Shown here: piece by piece, positions 25,887-41,300 of the stretch
Layout: the number at the start of each line of letters is the position of its first letter
Numbering within the stretch: the stretch's first letter is position 1
Assembly (NCBI GenBank): GCA_905250075.1
Contig: CAJNOP010000105.1
Span: forward strand, 468,118-532,117
DNA from: Rotaria sp. Silwood1
Taxonomy: Eukaryota; Rotifera; Eurotatoria; Philodinida; Philodinidae
DNA length: 64,000 nucleotides
Direction of reading: 5' to 3'
The notes under the pieces: model-generated
Told to the model about the DNA's origin: nothing
The model's database searches: none
Seen by the model: only the letters and a program-made list of their open reading frames with translations
Position numbers and translations under genes: made by a program

Positions 25887-26231
25887 GTAGTATCAAACGA
25901 GAAAAGTTTGATTCGGAAGAAGTTGGTGCGGTTTTTTTTATTTTAGAATTCAGTTTGAAATAAAAAAGCCCATAGACTCCTCTGAGGCGCTTACCAGAGC
26001 CCATCTTAGCCGTCAAGAATGATGTTTCCATCCGACACTGCGAGGAAGTGAAGGATTGGGTTTTGTCGGACACCCACACCCTCCGCTAAATCTCAATAAG
26101 AACTCTACTTCTTTAAAAGTTTTCATTAGACTACAAGGTAAGATCCATAAGGAAAAAACATTAAATTCGGAGGAAGGCAAGAGAGGAGATTCTCTCTCTA
26201 GTAAAACAAAATATAGATACTTTACGTAATA

Positions 26232-26313
26232 GTTGGGTGTGGGTATATGGTAAACGAACTAAACACATATTACCTCAGTCCCACCGGTACTCACACGCAC
26301 CCATGCTCACACT
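26232..26313. repeat. Telomere-like hairpin 7
   Basis: GTTGGGTGTGGGTATATGG on the left and CACACGCACCCATGCTCACA on the right, with a longer spacer of about 40 bases. Its arms are more degenerate than those of the other copies. Confidence 0.55.
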
Positions 26314-26905
26314 CGAACTATTACTTTTTATAATTAAGATGCTATCAACTATGAACATGATCATTACTTATTCAACAACATTTGTGAAATATTATTTGAT
26401 AATTTCGTCAACTTCCACAACAAAAAAAATACAAGGAAAGTTTTAGTTCCTTTCAACACGACGGTTGGCAACATCCAATATTTCTTAGACAGTGTCAAGT
26501 TTCCAGCGCCATCTGAAGCACACAGTTTCCTATGGATTCGATGAATCACTCGTCTCAGTCATTGCCAGTTACCTACTCAATCTTTTTCTTTTGAATAGAA
26601 ATAAAAAGCCGAAAATGAAACTGAAAACCGAAAACATTTTGCTTGGTAATTTACGATTTAAATATGATTCATATCGATGGTAACCAATAATATTTTTTCG
26701 GATTGTTTCGATCTTCGATCTTCGATCTTTTTTTCTGTTTTATTCCTTTATCTTCTTTATTTGTCATAGTTTACTGTGCGTCATTATTATGACATTGGAA
26801 TTCATCCTACCATTGTCTTCAACGACCTAGCGCTGATTCATTCTCACGAGATATACAATGTAAAAGCAGCAGTATATCTCACATTATTTCCTTCATTTTT
26901 GTTAA

Positions 26906-27421
<516 letters not shown>

Positions 27422-28530
27422 AAAGTTTTTCAGGGTATTCAAGTCGTTATATTCTATTGAATCTTTTTCTTTTTGTTATTTCAAATTGCTTCAGAATTTG
27501 AATTAATGTATAATTTTTTTCGTAGTCGTTTAGTATCGTATTTTGATTTGTTTGATCAATAATAAATGTACCGAATGTGGATATATGAATGTTGAGCTTA
27601 TTGATGAATGGAAAAGGAAAAAAGTTGTCAATAATCGAGCATCATCCACTTTCTAAAGTACAAACAATAACATGATTATTAAAGTCTGATGTGCTTCAGA
27701 AAAAAACAAATGCTGTTTTCAAATATTAAAATATAAAGACGGATTTTCTTCAGACACCGTTATATCTTACACAGGTAATACAGTACGTCAAATACGGCAC
27801 AACTTGTTTTTGAAATATATGTATTGATAAATGCAATAATGCATTCATTTTTTACGATGCTTATCCTTATGTATTGAACATCATATAATCCATCTATTCG
27901 TATTTCAAAGTAAGAATTCCCATTGTCTCCCATCGTACCGTTCTATAGAATCAATAATTCGTGCCATTATTCGCACCCTTTGAACAGGTTCTTCATTTCT
28001 TGGTTGATTACTTTGATTAGGGCTCGCATATTTATTTTCTTCTGAAGCCAGTCCCTGATCCTTCTTATTTGTTTTTGTTTTAGCGTTAACTATATATTTT
28101 TATAATGTGTTTTCGTTGTGTTTTTAAGAATGACTACACGAGAGCCACACCGGACTGAGTTAAATCGATATTTTCAGATTTCGATGACAGTTACTTCATA
28201 TTGTAGAGCTAATTCTTTTTAGGAATAAAGTCAAATTTGAACACCTAAAGAATTCATTTTGACTGAGGTATGATGATCCGACTAATAGTACCCAAAATAG
28301 CCTTTCATCAATTTCTTTTTAATCAATTATTTGAACTAGAGATACATTTTGAGATGAGCAATCCAAACATCCTATCCAATAATGTATAAGTCATGATCAA
28401 GTACGACTGAAATTTTCAGTTCAGTTCTAGTCTCCTTATATATTGGGCTCAAAAACATCCGATCTTTGCGATAGACGTTTTACAAATCAGTGCAATAGAA
28501 TTTTCTCAAACTTTTTCCTAAAGAGTAGGC
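27422..28530. other. Intergenic, no gene recognised
   Basis: AT-rich 3' flank of the ubiquitin gene. No exon or bounded repeat is supported. Confidence 0.45.
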
Positions 28531-28588
28531 AGGGTGGGGTGTGAGTCTGACTGAAAGGTTGAGAACACCCACACTCACCTACACCCAG
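28531..28588. repeat. Telomere-like hairpin 8
   Basis: AGGGTGGGGTGTGAG on the left and ACACCCACACTCACCTACACC on the right flank a spacer of about 20 bases. The order is again G-rich then C-rich. It is the last full copy in the window; only a lone GTGTGGATGTGGG occurs later, near 33636. Confidence 0.6.
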
Positions 28589-29327
28589 AGCCAATTAAAA
28601 GGTTGAAGGATACAGAATAAGAACATAACAAAATCGATAGAGTAGACTTTGCTCTACCATATGCATTAATTAGTTTTCATCTCACTTTTGATTTTTGAGA
28701 AAGCAGCTGTTATACACTTTAATAACCAAGTGTTTATTCTCCTCTAGTAAATATACATATATTTAGCTTCTGATTCATAATATTTGAAAAAAGAGTGATA
28801 TTTATTATTCCAAAGACCTCGCAAATGATGGTCTTAATAATTCTGTGAAACAATCGTCAGGTCGTTTTCATCCAAACCAATATGTTGAGAATAAGCCTTA
28901 CTGAACAAGTTACATGTAACTCGTAGATTGTACAAGCTGATTCTAAGTGGCATATATTGATTGGAATAGTTTCTTTTTGAAAGTCTTTCAATAATATAAT
29001 CGACAAGAGCACCAACTGAACTAATGGTTGCTTTTCTATTGAAGTAAATGATAGCTTCACTCCTATTATAATATCCTTTTAAATATATTCAAAATGATAG
29101 CTATTTTTCTTTTTATCTTACGAAGAAATTAAAATAGCTACATTATTAATTTGAATATTGACAATCATAGTGATAAGGACAATATTTCAAGACTCTATAT
29201 GAGAATGCATTCGCCTTGTGAACACCACACTTTTCTTCTGATATATTATCAATGTCGAAAAGAAAAAGAAACAACAACAAATATAATCAATAATCAGTAG
29301 TTATATAAAACACGAAAAAATTTAAAT
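28589..29327. other. Intergenic, 3' flank of the large minus-strand gene
   Basis: AT-rich sequence with no supported gene. The end of the transcript of the gene beginning at 45296 should lie here. Confidence 0.4.
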
Positions 29328-32300
29328 TTAGTTAATTGGTCTGAAATAATGATCATCGTCATCATCATCATCATCAATAAAATGACGATCTCGACGTTTT
29401 CGTCTCGTACCAATGGTACAACTTTGTTGACGATTATTATAAACTATTGGTACAAATCCACTGATTGGACATTGACAATTGCACATTTCAGTACGTATTC
29501 CAGAAGATGGAATTGATAAAGGAACGTGTGGATCTGTCGCTATTATAGGTGGTGACTATTCACAAATTAAACCTAAATAACATGAAGTCGATTTGATTAA
29601 TACTTACAATGATCGGTGAAGGTATCATACGTATCTTTGGTGCTTGAATCTATTATAGATAAATAAAAGATTATTCGAATATATTTTCGATTATTTCTTT
29701 GCTTTAAAATATAGAAAAAAATTGTTCCATATTCTAATCTTATTACTATCAGTAAAAAACAGCCTCCCCTTTCGATTTATGCAAACTCAAGTGCCATAGC
29801 TGCTTCTATTCAAGAGTGACAAGAGTTTTTGCTGGGACTTTTGACGTAAGCAAATTGACCTTTGGAGACTTCAAAATAGCTTCAGATGTGGACTATTCAT
29901 CATATTGAGTTGAATGATGATTTTGTTTTAGATTCCTATTTCAAGATTTTTAAAATTTCAATTTTTTTATATAGTTTAAGAGAAGTTGTTGATGTTTCAA
30001 TAATACTAAAATAGCAGTCTCAGGTAGATTTCAACTTAAAAAATAAACATCATCATTCGAGGAAGCGTGATGAATAATCCTTTAGCTGGAGCTCTTCTAA
30101 TCCAAATCCAATGGGAACTGTCTTCAGAATCTGATTTTCAAAATATTGGCCAATTAATGATCAATTAGATTTTGTTTTATAAAAACATCTGTGTTCATTA
30201 TAACTAGACATCGATAGTACTAAATAGTCTCGGAAATAGAATTCGTAGAGTCTAACATTTTCAGACTCTAACCCGATTCATTCGGCTCTACTATCAAGAG
30301 ACTTACTTCAATAGATAGAGATGAAAGTATTTCACTTGGTAAACGTTCTTCAATAGCAGGTTGTTGATCTATTGGTTGAGCATAACTAGAAACAACAGCA
30401 ATTGATGGACTTGGCTAGACAAAAAATAATTATAACTATTCTATTTAATATCATCCGTTTTGTTCATAGTACGTACTATAATTCTAGATGAATATATGTG
30501 CTCAACCACTTGTGCCTAGAAAAAACATAACAATAATATTAACTAAAGGTAAAAATGTCATGCATGATTCAATAAAATGACAAAACTAGTCACATTGATG
30601 ATAATCATGAATTTATATATGAAAATTGCTAATAAACTAGTTGAACTTAAAAACTACTTGTGTGTATTAAATGTAAAATATATTAATTTTATACATACTG
30701 TGATAATTGGTGATGATAAAGTGTCATAGACTGGAACTTGAATTCTCTAAATTTATTAATTAAAAATGAAAAAAAATATTTTTCAATATGATATTAATAC
30801 GAATTGTTAGTAGTTATTTAATATTCTTTCTGAATTTCTGCTATAGTAGATTGTTATTAAAAGATTGATTCGAATATATTCATACAAATTTCATCTTTTT
30901 GCACCTCGAGATTCAATGTAGATGAGTTTTTATATACCAAATATAATTTTTCTTACCGGATTTGGTATAGGTCTTATAATATTAATTGTACTAGGAGATG
31001 GAATAACCGGCTGTTGTTGTTGTATTTCGATTATTGGCTAGGATAAATGAAAATAAAAAAGATCTTGCAATTATATTTGAAATTTCAAATAATAATTGAA
31101 TACAGTTAATGAAAATTCTTTTTATTGTATATTGATTTTAGAGATCTTGTGCTAAAAGTTTGAATAATTTAAACAAAAAAGCTTGTAATTGAAAACATTC
31201 GATTTTGCATCATTTATATTATTGTGCATTTCTAGAGCCTATCTTTTCAATCTAGAGAATATACACTTTTAATCGATGATGAGAAAGTACGAACGATTTT
31301 TTAAGGTGCTGATTCTATTTATATGTAAAGAAAAACGAAAGGATTTGAAGATAACTTCAACAAACTATAAGCATTATCATTCAAGACAGATATTACTTAC
31401 CGAACTATAGGTAACTCTTATGGCCACTTCTGACAAAGAAGGTATCACATCAGGCAGCGTTACAGCAGGTGATATGATTTGCTGTTGTTCTTGTATTAAG
31501 ACTTTTGGTTGAAAATCAATCGGTACAGTTTGAAATACTTGGGGTTTATCGACAATAGATATTGTCTCTGATGTACGAACTATTGGCTACAAAATCAACG
31601 ACAAAAATAGCAGAAGAATACTTTTCAATAAATACAAAAATTCGATACTTACAGATGATTCTATAATAGGTGATGAGATTGTGACAATTATTTCTTGCGG
31701 AGCCGATTGTATCTGTATATAATAAAAAAAATGAAGATGTATTAATGTTTCAAAATATGAGTATTGTGTAATGTTTTTCCGTCTCGTCAAAACGAAAAAC
31801 CGAATAACGGGATTTTTGGGGACTATCTACACATGAATCGAAAAATATTCATGGAGCCGAACTCTTCTAGACTTTTGCTAGTCTCACTGAGATCTGCCTA
31901 CGAGTTTAAAATGGGCTACAACGACGAGTGTTAGTTGCGTTTAGCTTCGATTGATTATTTATTATCATTAAAAAATTATTCTTACCGGACTGTACATCGT
32001 ATTTATGATAGGCGATGGCACAACAGATGAGACTATCTGTTGTCTTAGTACTATATCGATCGGTGAAGGTTGATAAACAACAGGTTTCTCTATGGTTAAG
32101 ATAGTTGCTGATGGTTGAACTATCTATACCAATGTAGAATCACAATTAAGAAGTTTATTTTCATTAAACATCTAAAAGTTTTCATACTTACAGGTGCATC
32201 GATTACGGGTGATGGTATTCTGAGAACTATTGCTTCTGGAACAGATAGTATCTATAGATTAAAATAAAGTAAAGATGAATAGATATCGAACAGTATTATT

Positions 32301-35300
32301 AATTTTTTTTGATCTGCTCAAGAAACCAACCGACGCTATTCATTTTCATCAAAGGAATGTTTTGCTTCAGTTTATTGATTTTTTACTGCCTTAAGTCTTT
32401 CTTACTTCGCTAAAAATCGTTCTTATGATAGCCGGCGGTGATATAGACGGCGAAGGCTGATAAATAACAGGCTTCTCAATAACTTGAATAGTTGCAGATA
32501 TTTCAACGGCTTGCTTAAATAACAAATAATAATGAAAAATATTAACTTTATCAAATATAAAAAAAGTTCATGCATACAGGTGCATCAATTATAGGTGATG
32601 GACATGTAAGAACAGTTGCTTGCGGTGCTGGTAGGATCTAATCATTATATGAAAGAAAAGATAAATTAATTTACAAAAAAAAGTATAGTACAATGATTAA
32701 ATTATTCTTACCGAACTAAAGATAGTACTGATGACAACTGTTGGAGTAGGAGACTCAATCACTGGTCGTTGTTGAAAACTGGGAACAAGTTGGCTTCTAA
32801 TTGACTGTTCAGTAATTGAAATCGATGCTGATGTTTCAACGATCTATTTCAATGCAGAATAATAACTAAGAACTTTTAACACAATCGGAAATATAAAATT
32901 CATACTTACAGGCGCATTAATTAGTGGTGAAGGCATTGTAAGAATTGTTTCTTGAGGAGCTAATCGTATCTAAACATTAAAAGTAAGAGTGAACGTATGC
33001 TGCAAAGCATCGGTACAATTTCTTTCGTGACTTCAAGGTATTCTCTGGTACTATTCATTTTCATAGTATGATAGATCGGTTTGAAGAGACATAACCGATG
33101 AAGTAGGCGGTATTAAAACCATTGAGCACGAAATTTCAGATTTTCCTAGAAACTGTAGTTTTAGTCTTGACTTTTCATCAAGTTTATGAGAAGTCCAAGC
33201 AATTGATCACAAGATCTCCAAGTCAGATTGATCTTGTGTCCAGAGCTACAGTTAGTATTATTGGTGGAAGAAATAGCTGGCTACGGAATCTATCATCAGG
33301 CAGCACATGATATCGAAAGATAGTCAATAGTATTCTTACTGGACTAAAGATAGTTTCTACAATAACCATCGGCAAAGATGGCGAGATGATTGCTTGTTGT
33401 GGTCGATTGTCAACTATCCTCTGAATATTGACAGGCTGTTCGACAATTGAAATAGTTGCTGATGCTTCAATTCTCTATTACAAAGTAGAATCACCATTAA
33501 CAATCTTTTTATCATAAGAAATATAAAATTTATGCTTACAGGTGCATCAATCACTGGTGATGGTAGTGTAACGATGGTTGCTTGTGGAGCAGATTGTATC
33601 TGTATATGAAAAGAAAATAACAATTTAAAAACAATCGTGTGGATGTGGGTTTGGCTGAAGTTTTATTATTTTCGAAGATTGTCTTACCTCACTAAAGATC
33701 GTTCTTATAACTGCCGATGGTGATTGAGGTGATATAATCGGCTGTTGTTGTTGTTGTTGTTGAATGACAACGGACACTTCGGTGTCGATCGATGGTGGCT
33801 GATCAAAAGTACGTGTACCAACAAGTGTTGGCGATGGTAATATTTGAACTATTAACTAAGGAATACAATATTGAGCAGGACGTTAATTTCAAACAAATAT
33901 TGAAAGTTGATACGTACAGGTACAGGAATAATCGGTGATGGAATGGTTTGAACACTTGCTTCAAGCGTCGATTGTGCCTAAATTTTGTAACAGAGTATAC
34001 TTCTAGTTGCTACTGTTTTTCTCTCCCTTCGTATTTAAGAAATGAATGATTTTTCGAAGCATGATACAATATTCGATAATCTAACAGATACTCAAGTAAG
34101 GTATTTTACTGGTTCTACGATGAAACAACAAAACACACATGTAGACTTTACACATACCGTAATAATCGGTGCTGAGAAAGTTTGAACGGCAATATTGGAT
34201 TCAGGTTGTTTCTAAAAAACAAAACGATATATGATAATCAGCAATAAACTTCTTTAATGAAAAAACATCATTACAGGTTAAGAAAAATTTTCTTTTTTTG
34301 GGAATTTTCCTCAGTTCTGAAGCCAATCATGACAATTTTTTATCTGTGATAACTTTCATTTCGATGAATAACTATATTAAATATCTAGGAAGATACATCT
34401 TACCATAATATTACTTGGCTGTGTTAAAATCACAGGATTGGGCGTTTCGACAATAATTTGAGTAGATATAGACGGCATCATTGGCTGTTGAAATTGCTCC
34501 ATAATCGGTGTTCGTATTGGTAATTCGACTGGACTCACTATTGGCTGTACCTATAATAATTTCTTCATGTCAGAAAATAACAATAACAGAAACCTAATAT
34601 ATTCAAATCTCAAATACTATATTACAAGAAATCTCATTTGATAAGTAAAATTATCATACTTACAACAGTTTCTTGTTGTTGGACATATAAAGTACGTTCA
34701 GGAATTAACATTGAACTAGGTATAACAGGTTGTTCTGTTGTTACAAATCTTCTATCNNNNNNNNNNGAGTAAGATAAGATGGTAATGAAGTAGTGGGTTT
34801 TGCCATGGGTGATACCAAGATCTTTTCTTGTACTTGTAGCTGAAAGGAAGAGTTTTGTTCAAAATTTACAGTTGACATATGAAGGGAAAAAATTAAATTG
34901 ATGAAAACTATGAAATTGGACTCATGTCTGGTACAGAAGATGAAAGGAAGAATGGTCCTGATTTTCGGCTACCTTGTATAACGTGAACACTCAGCCATAC
35001 CAACTTTACTAGTCAAGAAAGTGAATAAACTCACGTTTGATGGTGCAAAAGTCTGCTAGGAGTACAATAAACCAAATGAGAACAGGAATGATTATAAGAA
35101 TTGCATAGTTTTTCTTGCAATCAATACTCACGATAATTGGTGATGATTGTGTTTGAATCACTGGTTGTTGAATTATTTCCACCTAAATAAAAAGCTTATT
35201 AAAATATTGAGAAAAAAAGCTCTTAGAATTTGTATCATTGTGTTTTTTATAAAATTCATCATTGAAACATACATCTTTTTTTTAATATGCAGTATTTTCA

Positions 35301-38300
35301 ATTTTGTTCACTATCGGCAAATTATACAATAACACTTACCACTATATTTGTCTGTGACTGAATATTTCTTTCTGGAATTTGATTTTGTATATATTGTGAT
35401 TGTGAGTTTAGTAATGGTCGATATTCGATATTTGATGATGGTTGTGCGAGAATAGGTGATGGTAATATATCCATGTCAGGTTCTTGAATTGGTTGTACCT
35501 AAATGTCAAGTTTATTGATATGATACTTTATTGAAATTTTGCATTATAATCAAAAGTTTCTTATATAGAAACCATTCTTACGTACATCAACGTTTGCTGT
35601 TAGTTGTACAGATGTTGGTGATTGTGAGTCAAGTTGAAATTGTTCTTCTGATATTGGAACTTGTTGTTCCTGTTAGAAATATGAAATACAATTGTACATC
35701 TCGAGTAATTCTACTTACTGTATATGTCATTGTCAATTGGTCTTCAAGAACATCGAAACGATTTTTCTAAAATAGAAAATACTTGTTTTTTTTAGTTCTG
35801 TATTGATTTCGTGTATTGATCGTATATTTGATAATAAATATATCCTACATTTAATTTCGATGGTTTTCTTCGTTTGGTTATAAGTTCCTAAAAAACAAAA
35901 AAAACAATTGAATAGAAATCTATAAAATATAAATATTTATTATACATGTTTAAATGGACTTCTCATAATTTTTGGTAAACTTGTTGGAATACAAGCAGCC
36001 TAAGATTTAGAAAAGAAAAAAAGAATGTTGTTTTTTTCCTTTGTTAATAATTAATAAATAAAAAAATCTCTCTTAACTATTTTAATTGATATATGATTAG
36101 GTGGATTACCATCTTCTGTACCAAGAAGAATAATTCTTATTAAATTTGCTTGTGTATTAGCAAGACCATTAATAGTTTTCGAACCAATTATAGATTTAAT
36201 TTCAAGATAATAACCATGAGAATTATGACATTGAATTTTAAAACTATCAACATTAGTTAAAGGATTAAGTGTTATAGAATCTATTGACATTGTTCTACTC
36301 AATACAATATCAATTATATATTCTTCTGTTGTAAGAAAATCCATTCCATCTTGATTTGGATTAATTAAATTATTAGGTTTGATATGCATTGTTGCAGTTT
36401 TAATATCGATTCGTGTTACTTGTTTTGGATTGCCAAGTAAACGTAATTGAGGTGTACAATCAGTCATTTCAGGAGCTTCATTACCTTCCTAGGAAAAATA
36501 TTTGAAACACAATGTAACTGATGTTGCTAATCACAAAAAGAGTGCTTTATCCTTCAGAAATACAATAGAAAAATAGTTCATATATTATAACGAGACGTTA
36601 TTCACTTATGAATAACTGACGTATTTGAATCGTAAAATGTATGTTATTGATTTAGAGACAAGTTAGATCCCAAGACGATAAGCAAAGAATCTTTCTTGTT
36701 CTAATCTCTACTTCATTATACTTACATTCGATGGCGAATAAATTGGATTACAGACACCCTATGAAATTAATTTCACTAATATTATATTAATTAAAACATA
36801 TTATTTCACTTACAATACTAAGTGTAATATGACTTGGTAAGTATCCATCAGTAGTATGAATGATTGTAATTACTAACATAGAAACTAGCATTGTTGGAAA
36901 ACCATCTACAACTAAACCATCTTTTGTATTCGTAGAAGTAAATACACCTAACATTCCAGCATGTGAAGCTTCTACTTTAAAGCTTTCTACATTAGCCGAA
37001 GATGGTATAAATATATATTTCATTGTGAATGGTTGAGCAAAATGTACTTCAAATTCATAAGTATCACTTGGTGATGAAAATGTATAACCAGTACCACCAA
37101 AATTTATCTCTGGTCCAACGACTTGATGTGCAGGATTGCGTGATCGAATCATAGTTATATGTGAACCACCGATAATAAGAATTTGATCAAAACATTGACC
37201 AGGTGTACGAGAAAATGGTACTGGTTTGTTTGGTGAAGGCATCTATGTAAAATTAAACAAGATGAATAAATAAACAAAAATCTTCACTATTTTCTATATT
37301 CATAAAAAACAAAAACAAAAACAGAAAACAGAAAACATTACTCCAAAGTTTTATATTAATCACTACAATGAGGAATAATATAACAAATAACATACCGGTC
37401 CAAATGAACCAGGCTGTCGACCAACAGTTTCCTATAGATAAGAACAATTAGAAACAGTTCACTTATATGAATATTTATCATAAAAGAAAATAATTCATCT
37501 AAGTGATTTTGATAGAACTCACCATCTAAAATAAATTGAAACAAAATAAATAGTATTATCTAAATATATAACTTACATTTATATCGATTGTTGCTATCAG
37601 TGGTGGTGATGGTATGCGATTACTAGTTGATACACTTGAATCGATAATCTAGAACAAACATTATGGCAAGAATTCTTAATAACAGATGAAGATCGTATAA
37701 AACTATTCCTAGGAGCATTCAGAATAAATACTTCGACTACTGGTAATTCTGCAAGGTACTAAACTCGATGACCTACATCGAAACTTTCGTTAGGCACTCA
37801 GAAATGACAAACTTACTGAGACATCCACAGCTCCAACAATATTATTTGACTGAGCGACATCCATTGTAGGCATTGACATTCCTGAATCAACAGGACTTTC
37901 ATACTATTTTATAAAAAAGAAAACAGTAATTCATCAATTGATATTACTCTTTAAATACTAAAATAATCACTTACATAAGGTTGTTGTTGTATTCCTGTAG
38001 GAATTTGAGAAATACTTGGACTACGATAGTATTGACCACCTATCATTGGACTACTTCCACTACTTATCGATGATAAATCAAAACAAGCATTCTATAAACA
38101 TTTAACAAGAATCATTTACATCACATTCCTTTCTCTTTTTTTCTTAACATAAATAACTTACAATCATAATTTTAATATTACTTGGTGGTCTACCATCATT
38201 TGTTGTATATAAGTTCAAATATAAACGAATAGCAACTTTTGCTAATGGAATTCCAATTATAGCTGGTTGATTATTAGATCCAGGAATTATTGATGAATAA

Positions 38301-41300
38301 TATGTATCATCAACATTTCTCAAAGGATTATATAATCGTAAACCATATCTTTGTACATTAGATTGTGGTCCAAGTGTAAGTGTATGAACATAGATATTAA
38401 CTCGTAGATTAATGACTATCGTATGATAAGGATAGTGAAATGATGAAAATGAATAACCCTACGAAAAAAAGTATTGTTTGGATAATAAAAGACTATAGAA
38501 TATTTACTGTTGATTCCGATTGTGAGTTAATAATACCAGAGACGGGAGTTTCTTGTGGACTATTGATATGAAATATATTTTGTACATTGATATTACCAAC
38601 AATTTGAAGATTATTATAACAAAAATAGTTTGCTGGAACTTGTGATGTCGTCATTGATGGCAAATTATTCAGTACATTTGATGATGACTGAAGAAAAACC
38701 AAATTTCAGTATGAAGCTGAACTCATTATCGAAAAGAAGAGGAAGGTTATTTTGTATCATTCACTGCCAGTCATTTATTTTTAAATTTTCTTGCAATCCA
38801 TAAAGCAACAATAAAGTTTTAAAGCAAAATCCTGACTGCATTCGTCATCAGACTTAGAATATGGATTAACTTTTGCGAAGGAATATTTCCTGAACTGTAG
38901 TTCACATGAGTTTTTTCGTTTAAAAGTAAAGTATGCATAGTTGCTCGCTGTGTAGATTCTTACAAAAATTTTGACTAAAATAACGAATTACAATTAGATA
39001 AAATTGGATTATGAATTTTTTTAAACAGTTAGTGAACATAAAAATCAGACCGGTAATATTAGCACGATTGTTTATGTCCGAGGTATAAACTCAAATGTAT
39101 TAAAAATAATATAAAACTGTCTAATTAAAAGATTCAATTCATTCGTATTTACCTGTAGCATTGGACTATGATAATGAGATATAGCAGAAGTGAGCATTGT
39201 TTGAGGAAGATTCTACAAAATAAATCAATAAACACAAAAAAATAACAAACATTATTTATATACGGGATATTGCATTTGCATTGATGGCACAGATGATTCA
39301 CTGATTTCAACCTTAAAATTAAAATACATTCAAATTCGATGCGTGTTTTTTTCTTTGAACTGCATATCATATCTATTTAACTTACATTAACATCAACATT
39401 TGCAATGAATGGTTCCGATCGTATTGGACCGCTGTCAACAGAATCAGTTGCAATTATTAAATCCGGAGCATTATTATTTTGTGCAGACGAACTACCACTT
39501 TCATCCTTCGAAACACAAGAGAAAAGCTACTGATAACGACAACTATGAGTGCATATCGAATCACTTACATATGGTGTACGAACATTCGAATCGATACTTC
39601 CTACAATATTTACAGTTTCAACAATATTTTCCCTTGAAACACCTGGTCCTGACAATGCTGGAGCATTATAACTTCCAATCTATCGATAAAAAGAAAACCA
39701 ATTCACAAATTGTTAATACATGAAAGTGATCAAATCAATTACTTACGTAGGATTGTTGTTGTATTCCTGTGGGAATTTGTGAAATACTTGGACTACGATA
39801 GTATTGACCACCTATCATTGGACTACTTCCACTACTTATCGATGATAAATCAAAACAAGCATTCTATAAACATTTAACAAGAACCATTTACATCACATTT
39901 CCTTCTCTTTTTTCTTAGCACAAATAACTTACAATCATAATTTTAATATTACTTGGTGGTCTACCATCATTTGTCGTATATAAGTTCAAATATAAACGAA
40001 TAGCAACTTTTGCTAAGGGAATTCCAATTATAGCTGGTTGATTATTCGATCCAGGGATTATTGATGAATAATATGTATCATCAACATTTCTCAAAGGATT
40101 ATATAATCGTAAACCATATCTTTGTACATTAGATTGAGGTCCAAGTGTAAGTGTATGAACATAGATATTAACTCGTAGATTAATGACTATCGTATGATAA
40201 GGATAGTGAAATGATGAAAATGAATATCCCTACGAAAAAACAACTATTGTTTGGGTAGTAAAAGACTATAGAATATTTACTGTTGATTCCGATTGTGAGT
40301 TGATAATGTCAGAGATAGGTGTTTGTTGTGGACTATTGATATGAAATATATTTTGTACATTGATATTACCAACAATTTGAAGATTATTATAACAAAAATA
40401 GCTTGCTGGAACTTGTGATGTCGTCATTGATGGTAAATTATTTAATACATTTGATGGTTGCTGCAAAACCAAATATAAAATTCGTTCATAAATACTGCTT
40501 ACGATACTATGTATTCTGTTGAAAATAGGTATCACAAAGACACGTTACTAATTAGTTTAAAGTCAAAGGTCTTTCTTTACTATGATGAAAACTACTATAT
40601 GTAAGGATGAGTGAAATGCCAAACTTACGGATAATACTAAACTTGAATAATAGGACACGGTCGGTGAACGTGGTTGTTCAACAGCTGACTATAACATAAA
40701 TGGAAGGTTGAGAATACTAATTATTTTAAGAAACAATAATGCTAACTTACCGAATAATAACTGTCTGATGACGGTATTGCTGGAACTTCCATATTAACCT
40801 ACGAATAAAAATATAGACAAATTAGTCAATACTATAAATCAAGGTACTAGTTTTGATGACTTACATTAATATCAAGAGATTCAGTGAGTGATGGTGATGG
40901 TGTTTGCATACCAATCGATCTATCATAGGCAATATTCTAAAAATAGTTGATATCAGTGGACAACTCTTAGATTATAAACAAACTTTAGGATCATTGCTAG
41001 AAGCATCAACTAGCATTGTTATTGATGGAGCTATATTATTAACTGCCATCGACTCAACATTTGTATCCTTGAAAAAATATGATTAAGATTAACAGTGATG
41101 ATAGGTAGTGTCCTTACGTATGATACTTGAAGACTAGGAGAAACACCTCTACCATCACTAGTTTCAAGAGGACCAGAGCTTGATGGTATGCTATTAACCT
41201 TCAAATGCAGATTCTAATGAAGAACGGTAACATATATATTAAACTTACTGAAACATCGACAGTCCCAACGATGTTGCTTGATTGGGCGACATTCATCATA

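Larger units (their letters stand above)
25565..25988. repeat. Foldback region with G-rich core
   Basis: An arm at about 25565-25612 (CTGAGGCATACTATGGGCT...) pairs imperfectly with 25935-25988 in reverse. Between them are telomere-like G-rich/C-rich tracts (25651-25760) and a GGGGACTAAG array (25792-25886). It may be a composite or foldback element. No target duplication was found. Confidence 0.5.

Noticed and set aside
29350..29380. ATC/TCA repeat as a microsatellite
   Set aside because: It encodes the Asp run near the C-terminus of the large gene.
31000..33800. CRISPR-like array because of regularly spaced repeats
   Set aside because: The repeats are coding mini-exons with GT/AG borders in a eukaryotic gene, not identical direct repeats with unique spacers.
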